From contig CACHEH010000008.1 in the NCBI GenBank assembly GCA_902578805.1, positions 1-41,532 on the forward strand: a DNA stretch of 41,532 nucleotides. Direction: 5' to 3'. Shown one piece after another: positions 35,951 through 41,532 of the stretch (positions within the stretch are counted from its first letter, which is position 1; every line of letters starts with the position of its first letter). The translations under genes were made by a program, and so were the position numbers. The notes beneath the pieces are model-generated. The model was not told where the DNA came from and did no database searches. It saw only the letters and a program-made list of their open reading frames with translations. The DNA comes from an uncultured SAR116 cluster alpha proteobacterium (GTDB lineage: Bacteria > Pseudomonadota > Alphaproteobacteria > Puniceispirillales > Marisalimonadaceae).

Positions 35951-35964
35951 TTAGCCATGGCTAA
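35951..35964. promoter_or_regulatory. 14-bp palindrome resembling an MntR operator
   Basis: TTAGCCATGGCTAA is a perfect palindrome. With its flanks it matches 12 of 16 half-site positions of the E. coli MntR box as I recall it, with the same 4-bp centre. It lies upstream of an exact minus-strand TATAAT (35903-35898) and a TTGACG (35937-35932). The site is also 96 bp upstream of the plus-strand esterase gene. Confidence 0.5.
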
Positions 35965-36059
35965 TTTTTAAGCTTTTAAAATTAATCAAGATTTAAAATA
36001 TTTGATTTAAAATAAATTTTGATATGGTTATAAATATATAAATAAAAAAGAGAAACTGC

Positions 36060-37016
36060 ATGCAAATTGATAAAGACACACAAGCTTTAATTAACGAACG
36101 TATAAATAATAATGCACCTGCTCTTGAGAGCTTTACACCGCAGGAGCTTAGAGCTTTAAGAGCAAAAATGGCAGAAACTCCTGAAGAGTTGAAGGTTGAT
36201 ATTACGGATGTAGAAGATTTCTCAGTTAATGGTACTCTTGGAAATATTCCTCTAAGAAAATATTTTAACAAATCTTCTCATAACATTAATAAAGATAAGT
36301 TACCTTTAATAATATATTTTCATGGAGGTGGATTTGTAATGGGTGATCTTGAAAGTCATGATTTAGTATGTAGACATCTTTGCAAGCAAACCAATGCTAT
36401 TGTAATTGCAGTTGATTATAAACTTGCTCCTGAATACAAATTTCCATCTCAAATTACTGAAACAAAAGATGCAATTTCAGAAATTATAAAAATGTCAAGT
36501 GAACTTAAAATTGATGAAAATAAAATCATTTTGTGTGGAGATAGTGCCGGTGGTGCTTTAGCGACTGTTGGCACGATTATGTCAAGAGATAAAATCATCC
36601 CAAAAGTACATGGTCAAATTTTAGTTTATCCTTGGGTAGATATGACTATGTGCAGAAGATCTATGGATATAGAACTCGAAGGAATGATCCTTAATAAAAA
36701 AACTATAAAGTATTTTGTAGATCATTATTTAAATTCTTATGAAGAACAAGTAGATTGGAGGGCATCTCCAATTTTAACACCTAACTTAGAAAACATGCCA
36801 CCAACTTATATTTTTGGAGCTGGTCTAGACCCTCTAGTTGATGAGGGTGATGCTTATAAAAGAAGACTTTTATCTTTTGGAAATGAAGTTCATTATCGTT
36901 TGTTCCCGGGTCAAATGCACGCTTTTGTGAGTAATTCTGTACAATTGCCAACAGCTCTAACATGCATAAAAGAAATGAGTGAGGCGGCTATTGCTATATT
37001 TTCTAAGCTTAAATAA
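36060..37016 (+). CDS. HSL-type alpha/beta hydrolase (esterase)
   Basis: A 318-residue cytosolic esterase of the hormone-sensitive-lipase family. It has the oxyanion HGGGF at 88-92, the nucleophile Ser162 in CGDSAGGA, the acid Asp in FGAGLDPLVDEG and the base His in GQMHAF. The N-terminal cap helix region (about 1-50) is typical. AGAG precedes the ATG. It hydrolyses short acyl esters in characterised members; its natural substrate is unknown. It is divergent from the metal exporter and tail to tail with the hydroxyacid dehydrogenase gene. Confidence 0.88.
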   Translation: MQIDKDTQALINERINNNAPALESFTPQELRALRAKMAETPEELKVDITDVEDFSVNGTLGNIPLRKYFNKSSHNINKDKLPLIIYFHGGGFVMGDLESHDLVCRHLCKQTNAIVIAVDYKLAPEYKFPSQITETKDAISEIIKMSSELKIDENKIILCGDSAGGALATVGTIMSRDKIIPKVHGQILVYPWVDMTMCRRSMDIELEGMILNKKTIKYFVDHYLNSYEEQVDWRASPILTPNLENMPPTYIFGAGLDPLVDEGDAYKRRLLSFGNEVHYRLFPGQMHAFVSNSVQLPTALTCIKEMSEAAIAIFSKLK

Positions 37017-37074
37017 TTAATAATAATTCGAAACGAGTTAAATTAAAAATTGAAATTGCAAGTTTTAACTGTAA

Positions 37075-38214
37075 TTATTTTAAATTATAAATATTGTCTC
37101 TATTCAAATCGTGTATATCTCTTCTACCACATAAAGCCATTGTCATATCTGCTTCTGTTTTAATGATGTTAAGAGCTTTTGTTACACCTTCTTTTCCAAG
37201 GGCTCCTAAACCATACAAAAATGCTCGACCGATATACGTTCCCCTTGCTCCTAAACACATTGCTTTAATAACGTCCTGACCAGATCTAATCCCACCGTCT
37301 AAATGAACCTCAACAAGTTTACCAACCTTATCTACTATTTCAGGTAAAATATTTATAGTAGATGATGCCCCATCCAGTTGCCTTCCTCCATGATTGGAGA
37401 CAATTATAGCATCAGCTCCTGTTTTAGAGGCTAAGAGAGCATCTTCAGAATCTAAAATCCCTTTTATTATTAATTTGCCACCCCATCTCTTCCTAATCCA
37501 ATCAACTTCTTTCCAATCAAGTTTCTGATCAAACTGAGTGCTTATCCAAGAACCTAAAGATCTTACGTCTTTGATTCCTTCAACGTGACCAACAATATTT
37601 CCAAAAAAATGATTTTTAGTTGTAAGCATTCTCAAACACCACATTGGCCTGGTTAATACTTGATATATATGCTTGGGGATTAATTTGGGTGGGGTTGATA
37701 GTCCATTTCTTATATCTTTGTGTCTTTGGCCTAAAAGTTGTAAATCAAGTGTTAAAACTAAAGCACTACATTTAGCTTCTTTGGCTCTATCAATGAGACG
37801 CTCCATAAATTTTTTATCTTTCATAACATAAAGTTGAAACCAAAATGGTCTATTTGTTTTTTCAGCTACTGCTTCAATAGAACAAACACTCATTGTTGAC
37901 AAAGTGTAAGGAATACCAAATTCTTCTGCTGCTTGTGCTGCTAATATTTCTCCATCTGCTCTTTGCATTCCTGTCAACCCTGTTGGAGCAATTGCTACTG
38001 GCATTGAAACAGGTTGATTAATCATTTTAGTTTCAAGAGTTCTATTTGACATATCAATTGCAACCCTTTGTCTAAGTTTAATCTTTTGAAAGTCAGAAAC
38101 ATTCTCATTGTATGTAGTTTCAGTCCATGAACCAGAATTTACATAATCAAAAAACATTTTGGGAACGCGCTTTTTTGCTAAGGTTTCTAAATCTTTAATT
38201 TCTAAAATTTCCAT
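37075..38214 (-). CDS. FMN-dependent alpha-hydroxyacid dehydrogenase (LldD family)
   Basis: Oxidises an L-2-hydroxy acid such as lactate, glycolate or mandelate. The 379 residues include Tyr24 (FFDYVNSGSW), AIAPTGL (75-81), Tyr129 (FQLYV), Lys251 (IIKGIL), the base His275 and Arg278 in SNHGGRQLDG, and the phosphate-binding RSGQDVIKAMCLGARGTYIGRA. All catalytic residues are present. The basic insert around residues 165-205 suggests the membrane-associated LldD/mandelate branch. AGGAAG precedes the ATG. Divergent from the NIPSNAP-TtuC pair; together they suggest use of hydroxy acids. Confidence 0.9.
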   Translation of the reverse strand: MEILEIKDLETLAKKRVPKMFFDYVNSGSWTETTYNENVSDFQKIKLRQRVAIDMSNRTLETKMINQPVSMPVAIAPTGLTGMQRADGEILAAQAAEEFGIPYTLSTMSVCSIEAVAEKTNRPFWFQLYVMKDKKFMERLIDRAKEAKCSALVLTLDLQLLGQRHKDIRNGLSTPPKLIPKHIYQVLTRPMWCLRMLTTKNHFFGNIVGHVEGIKDVRSLGSWISTQFDQKLDWKEVDWIRKRWGGKLIIKGILDSEDALLASKTGADAIIVSNHGGRQLDGASSTINILPEIVDKVGKLVEVHLDGGIRSGQDVIKAMCLGARGTYIGRAFLYGLGALGKEGVTKALNIIKTEADMTMALCGRRDIHDLNRDNIYNLK

Positions 38215-38312
38215 TTCAACTTCCTATTATATCAAACATACATTATTAAATAAAATTTTATTAAACTCAATAATGCAGTTATAATAAGGTTTATTTTAAA
38301 TTGGAGGAAATA

Positions 38313-38636
38313 TTGAAAATTTTTGAATTAAGAACTTACACATTACATGTTGGTAAATTGTCAGCAGCCATGAAAATTTATGAGGATTTAGGTTGGCCAG
38401 CTTTAAAAAAATATAAGGATAATATAATACGATATTATATTGGTGATGTAGGTGCGTTAAATCAAATAATTCATGTCTGGCAATTTCAAGATGATAATAG
38501 TAGAAGAGAATTATGGAAAACTATATATAATGATAAGGACTTTATTAGGTTTGCCTCAGAATTTAGACCACTTGTCTTAACACAAGAAAACAAACTAATG
38601 ACAGTTGCTCCATGGACACCTTATAAAACTAATTAG
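38313..38636 (+). CDS. NIPSNAP family protein
   Basis: A 107-residue NIPSNAP-domain protein, of dimeric alpha+beta barrel fold, beginning IFELRTYTLHVGKL and including IHVWQFQDDNSRRELW and SKLMTVAPW-like end (NKLMTVAPW). The true start is most likely the TTG at 38313: GGAGG at 38303-38307 sits 5 bp before it, while the TTG at 38301 would place this ribosome site inside the gene. Its stop is 9 bp before the TtuC-like gene, so the two are co-transcribed. Its activity is unknown. Confidence 0.82.
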   Translation: MKIFELRTYTLHVGKLSAAMKIYEDLGWPALKKYKDNIIRYYIGDVGALNQIIHVWQFQDDNSRRELWKTIYNDKDFIRFASEFRPLVLTQENKLMTVAPWTPYKTN

Positions 38637-38645
38637 GAAAATTTC

Positions 38646-39716
38646 ATGCAAAAAAACAAATATAATATTGCTGTAATACCAGGAGACGGTATTGGAACAG
38701 AGGTTATGCCGGAAGCTCTAAAAGTTTTGAATGTAGTCTCAAATAAATATGGTATTAATCTTCACTTTGATCATTTTGATTTTAGCTCTTATGATTATTA
38801 TTCAAAACATGGTCAAATGATGCCAGATGATTGGAAGAAGCAAATTGGAGAGCACGATGCTTTATTTTTTGGATCAGTGGGTTGGCCAGATAAAATTCCT
38901 GATCATATTTCATTATGGGGATCTTTATTAAAATTTAGAAGAGAGTTTGATCAATATATAAATCTTAGACCAGTTAAATTAATGCCTGGGGTCCCTTCCC
39001 CTCTTGCGAATCGGAAACCAGGGGATATAGATTTTTATATTATCAGAGAAAACACTGAGGGAGAATACTCTTCTATAGGTGGCAAAATGTTTCCAGATAC
39101 TGAAAGAGAAATTGTTATGCAAGAAACTATTATGTCCCGGGTAGGTGTAGATAGAGTTCTTAAATTTGCATTTGAATTAGCAAATAAAACAGAAAAAAAA
39201 CACTTAACATCCGCTACAAAATCTAATGGTATTTCTATAACCATGCCCTATTGGGATGAAAGGGTTGAAGAAATGGCCAAGCAATACTCACATGTTAAAT
39301 GGGATAAATATCATATTGATATACTTTGTGCACATTTTGTACTTAACCCAGACAAATTTAATGTTGTCGTAGCTTCAAATTTGTTTGGTGATATTCTATC
39401 AGATTTAGGACCTGCTTGTACTGGCACAATCGGAATTGCTCCATCTGGCAATATCAACCCTGAGAAAAAATTTCCATCATTATTTGAACCAGTTCATGGA
39501 TCTGCGCCAGATATTTCTGGACAAGGAATCGCCAATCCAGTTGGTCAAATTTGGGCAGGCGCAATGATGCTTGAATATATTGGATTTAAAGAAGCATCAG
39601 AACATATTGTAAGAGCAATAGAAGAAGTTTTGGAAAAAGAGGAATATAGAACTGCAGATTTAGGAGGAAAAGCAAACACTATTAGTTGTGGATCAGCTAT
39701 AGCAGATGCAATTTAA
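38646..39716 (+). CDS. Tartrate dehydrogenase / D-malate dehydrogenase (TtuC/DmlA type)
   Basis: An NAD-dependent, metal-requiring dehydrogenase of the IMDH family acting on tartrate, D-malate or meso-tartrate. The 356 residues show IPGDGIGTEVMPEAL (12-26), SLWGSLLKFRREFDQYINLR, ENTEGEYSSIGG, the active-site Lys in ATKSNGI, FGDILSDLGPACTG and HGSAPDISGQGIANPVG. The SLWG loop before the binding arginines separates it from LeuB and fits TtuC/DmlA. AGGAAA precedes the ATG. It is paired with a NIPSNAP protein, as the other IMDH-like gene here is paired with an ABM protein. Confidence 0.88.
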   Translation: MQKNKYNIAVIPGDGIGTEVMPEALKVLNVVSNKYGINLHFDHFDFSSYDYYSKHGQMMPDDWKKQIGEHDALFFGSVGWPDKIPDHISLWGSLLKFRREFDQYINLRPVKLMPGVPSPLANRKPGDIDFYIIRENTEGEYSSIGGKMFPDTEREIVMQETIMSRVGVDRVLKFAFELANKTEKKHLTSATKSNGISITMPYWDERVEEMAKQYSHVKWDKYHIDILCAHFVLNPDKFNVVVASNLFGDILSDLGPACTGTIGIAPSGNINPEKKFPSLFEPVHGSAPDISGQGIANPVGQIWAGAMMLEYIGFKEASEHIVRAIEEVLEKEEYRTADLGGKANTISCGSAIADAI

Positions 39717-39719
39717 AAC

Positions 39720-40478
39720 TCAGGACTTTAATTTTTGCCTTAATTTTTGCATGCCACCAATCCACCTAGAATAATTATTAGCTTTATTTTGAAAGTAACC
39801 TAAAACCTGGTCATGTGGTGCAATAAGAAAAGTTTCTTCTTTAATAGCTTTTATAACATCTAAAGCCACCTGATCTGGTTTCATCATTCCATCAAGAGCC
39901 GAAACTTCGTTTTCTCTACCTTTGGTCATAGCTGTATCAACAGCCTGAGGACACAAGATTGAAACTCCAATACCTCGCTTTCCATAAGTGATTGCAATCC
40001 ACTCAGCAAAACCGATAGCAGCATGTTTAGTGGTTGAATATGTAACTGAGTCAATATGACTCAGCAAACCTGCTGCAGATGATGTGTTTACAAAATATCC
40101 ACTACCTCTTTTTAACATTTCAGGTAAAAGTTTTTTTGTTGCAAATACATGGGACATGACATGCAAACTCCAATTTTTATTCCAATCTTCGATAGGTGCT
40201 TGTTCATTCCCTAAACTAAGAATTCCAGCATTTGAGCAGAAAATGTCGATAAGGCCAAATTCAAGATTAATTTCATCAATAATTCTATTTAATTCTTTTT
40301 CTTTCGTAACATCACAAAATTTAGAAATTAGCTTATTGGTTTCTGAAACAAAATTATCAAAATTTATATCAATAACTATAACAACTTTTGCATTTTCATT
40401 TATAAAACTCATTGCTAAGGCTTGACCAATACCACCTGATCCACCAGTAACAACAATAACTTTATTTTCTATTTCCAA
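39720..40478 (-). CDS. SDR family oxidoreductase
   Basis: A 252-residue short-chain dehydrogenase. It has TGGSGGIG at 11-18, the NAG motif in CSNAGIL, Ser in VNTSSAAGLL and the active site TYSTTKHAA, then GVSILCPQAVDT. The start is TTG at 40478, supported by AGGATT 5 bp upstream; that ribosome site overlaps the stop region of the upstream regulator gene, which suggests coupled translation. It is tail to tail with the TtuC-like gene. The substrate is unknown; similar proteins are annotated as 3-oxoacyl reductase-like or retinol dehydrogenase-like. Confidence 0.86.
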   Translation of the reverse strand: MEIENKVIVVTGGSGGIGQALAMSFINENAKVVIVIDINFDNFVSETNKLISKFCDVTKEKELNRIIDEINLEFGLIDIFCSNAGILSLGNEQAPIEDWNKNWSLHVMSHVFATKKLLPEMLKRGSGYFVNTSSAAGLLSHIDSVTYSTTKHAAIGFAEWIAITYGKRGIGVSILCPQAVDTAMTKGRENEVSALDGMMKPDQVALDVIKAIKEETFLIAPHDQVLGYFQNKANNYSRWIGGMQKLRQKLKS

Positions 40479-40487
40479 AATTTAATC

Positions 40488-40970
40488 CTAGTGAATTGCT
40501 TTTTGTTTTTCGATTATATCAAGAAAAAGACCTAAATCTTTAATTTCTTTAACATTAAAAATATCTGCCAGGAACTTATTATTTTCTTTACTTGGACAAA
40601 ACTTAACACCTTCTTTTCTTGAATAAAAAACCCAGTTGTTTTTTTCTAGTTTTTTAAAATATCTTCTAATTGTTTCTATACTTAAAGAAGTTAACGATGA
40701 TATAAGGGAATATGTTAATACTGTACGCGTTTTAAAACCAGTTTTTGTTAATTTAAACCACAGTTCAACTGCATTATCTCTAATTTGAGAATGAGCTTCA
40801 TCAGTCATTACTAACATATGATGACATACTATAACTTGAAAAATTAAATAAGCATTTCCACTGCCCCAGGTTTCAACAGCAAATTTTGATCTATTTATTT
40901 CAAAAGATAAAAAATGATGCCAGACAGCAATAAAATTTTGTTGCAAAAAAAATTCCATTTTGTTTTTCAA
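40488..40970 (-). CDS. Putative winged-helix regulator
   Basis: I do not recognise the family of this 160-residue protein. A winged helix-turn-helix is likely at about 85-118: YSLISSLTSLSIETIRRYFK then LEKNNWVFYSRKEG, where SIETIRR looks like a recognition helix and the rest like the wing. The N-terminal part (about 25-80) is helical. The TTG at 40970 is chosen because GGGAG lies 7 bp before it; the ATG at 40958 has no ribosome site. The gene is 9 bp upstream of an SDR gene it may be coupled to. It has an unusually structured leader, described separately. Confidence 0.65.
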   Translation of the reverse strand: MKNKMEFFLQQNFIAVWHHFLSFEINRSKFAVETWGSGNAYLIFQVIVCHHMLVMTDEAHSQIRDNAVELWFKLTKTGFKTRTVLTYSLISSLTSLSIETIRRYFKKLEKNNWVFYSRKEGVKFCPSKENNKFLADIFNVKEIKDLGLFLDIIEKQKAIH

Positions 40971-40971
40971 A

Positions 40972-40990
40972 AGCTAACTCCCAACTAGCT
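40972..40990 (-). promoter_or_regulatory. Hairpin enclosing the ribosome binding site of the regulator gene
   Basis: On the minus strand the 19 bases AGCTAGTTGGGAGTTAGCT fold into an 8-bp stem (two G-U pairs) with a GGG loop. The GGGAG ribosome site lies in the loop and the 3' arm, directly before the TTG start. Such a hairpin would lower translation unless opened. Confidence 0.5.
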
Positions 40991-41049
40991 ATTACAAGAT
41001 TAGGGTAAAAAATGAAAAATATCTATATATAACTTATTTCTTAACAGTA

Positions 41050-41092
41050 TGTGAACTCAGTAATGCTAGTTGGAAAATTTACTGAGCTCACA
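41050..41092 (-). repeat. 14-bp inverted repeat forming a strong leader hairpin
   Basis: The arms 41050-41063 and 41079-41092 match at 13 of 14 bases; as minus-strand RNA the odd pair is a G-U wobble, so the stem is complete. The loop is 15 bases (41064-41078). No T-tract follows on either side, so it is not a typical terminator. Its loop holds CCAACTAGC (minus strand), complementary over 9 bases to GCTAGTTGG at the downstream ribosome-site hairpin. Confidence 0.6.
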
Positions 41093-41136
41093 GAAATCAA
41101 TTAATTTAAAATTTGATCGTAAATCAAGAATATGTG

Positions 41137-41151
41137 TTCACGTTTCGTGAA
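41137..41151. promoter_or_regulatory. 15-bp palindrome, candidate operator
   Basis: TTCACG-TTT-CGTGAA is a perfect 6+6 palindrome with a 3-bp centre. It lies about 10 bp upstream of a weak minus-strand -35 (TTGATT, 41127-41122) for the regulator gene and 112 bp upstream of the unknown plus-strand gene. The half-site GTGAAC also appears in the inverted repeat at 41050. It may be the regulator's own operator. Confidence 0.45.
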
Positions 41152-41262
41152 ATATTAAAGATTGACTATTTAGAAAAAACCTTATATTTTCTTTCGATTA
41201 TTTAATTGGCAGAGCTCCCTTTTAAAAAATGATAGGTTATATATTTGTTATGTTTGAGTTGT

Positions 41263-41532
41263 ATGAGTGCTTTAATGATAGAAATTGAATTAAATACAAA
41301 AATTTATAGGAAAGATAATTTAGATATTGTTTATTCTATTACTGGAAAAAAACATTTAAATGGTATACTTCACTATAAACTAAAATCAGAAAATTCTGAA
41401 GAAATTTTTTTAAGTGAGCATGCCGTAAATGATAGATTTGTTACAGAAGCTAAACATTGTGCACAACCAAAAAACTCTGTTTCTAGGTTATTTACTAAAA
41501 TAATAAAAAATGGTTATATTATAGGAAAATCA
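41263..41532 (+). CDS. Unknown protein, 3'-truncated by the window
   Basis: An open frame from ATG at 41263 runs to the end of the window (90 codons) without a stop. The product begins MSALMIEIELNTKIYRK and includes HLNGILHYKL and RLFTKIIKNGYII. I recognise no family. The ribosome site is poor. An open frame of this length in AT-rich DNA is unlikely by chance, but whether it is a real gene cannot be decided without the rest. It is divergent from the putative regulator, with which it would share the operator region. Confidence 0.45.
   Translation, partial: MSALMIEIELNTKIYRKDNLDIVYSITGKKHLNGILHYKLKSENSEEIFLSEHAVNDRFVTEAKHCAQPKNSVSRLFTKIIKNGYIIGKS

Larger units (their letters stand above)
40971..41262. 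other. Divergent intergenic region with several symmetric elements
   Basis: The longest stretch without a gene (292 bp). It holds the ribosome-site hairpin, the 14-bp inverted repeat and the 15-bp palindrome listed separately. The remainder, especially 41152-41262, is plain AT-rich sequence in which I see no further element. Confidence 0.6.

Noticed and set aside
38249-38265. A/T-only palindrome around AATAAAATTTTATT upstream of the NIPSNAP gene
   Set aside because: Pure A/T palindromes are frequent in sequence of this composition and it has no partner element.
1-41532. tRNA, rRNA, CRISPR, insertion sequence or prophage genes
   Set aside because: No T-loop-like motifs with matching arms, no spaced repeats, no transposase, integrase or phage protein was seen; nothing supports a mobile island.

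Overview
The window is strongly AT-rich, densely coded DNA with short intergenic gaps, 3-20 bp operon spacings and several overlapping stop codons. I found no rRNA, tRNA, phage, insertion sequence or CRISPR. The gene set fits a streamlined marine bacterium, most likely an alphaproteobacterium: an MbfA-type ferritin-VIT iron exporter, many CoA-thioester enzymes, a compact urease operon, OtnK/TtuC organic-acid genes and glucosylglycerate metabolism. The lineage is inferred from gene content, not from a marker gene.

Layout. 1-2.8 kb: 3' part of a short-chain dehydrogenase, a terminator, then two iron genes (FutA-type binding protein, MbfA exporter), each with a Fur-box-like site upstream. 2.9-6.3 kb: an isopropylmalate-dehydrogenase-like enzyme, a small monooxygenase-fold protein and an OtnK-type kinase, meeting an RraA-like lyase tail to tail. 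6.4-11.4 kb: a beta-oxidation block with two adjacent acyl-CoA dehydrogenases and a crotonase on +, and an SCP-x-type thiolase and an alpha/beta hydrolase on -. 11.5-15.6 kb: an SDR, then CoA-transferase, MFS and Gate-domain membrane protein in a row. 15.8-21.7 kb: a metallo-beta-lactamase-fold hydrolase and the complete urease operon ureDABCEFG. 21.7-27.5 kb: nitroreductase, MFS, gpgP, gpgS and a GH13_18 phosphorylase, apparently one operon that makes and recycles glucosylglycerate. 27.6-31.0 kb: lytic transglycosylase, crotonase, MOFRL glycerate kinase, glutathione transferase. 31.1-35.9 kb: GT4 glycosyltransferase, DUF952, haloalkane-dehalogenase-like hydrolase, an unknown 103-residue protein, a GAF protein and a putative metal exporter with an MntR-like palindrome. 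36.0-40.5 kb: HSL-type esterase, FMN 2-hydroxyacid dehydrogenase, NIPSNAP protein, tartrate/D-malate dehydrogenase, SDR. 40.5-41.5 kb: a putative winged-helix regulator with a structured leader and operator-like palindromes, and the start of an unknown gene.

How it fits together. Small organic acids are the main theme: tetronates (OtnK locus), tartrate or malate (TtuC-like), lactate or glycolate (LldD-like) and glycerate (MOFRL kinase). The glycerate kinase could take up the glycerate released by the glucosylglycerate phosphorylase about 6 kb away. Urease supplies ammonium and lies tail to tail with the glucosylglycerate operon, whose product is known elsewhere as a nitrogen-free solute. The most unusual signals are the structured leader at 40972-41092, the tetronate-type locus without its usual partners, and the paired synthesis and phosphorolysis genes for glucosylglycerate.
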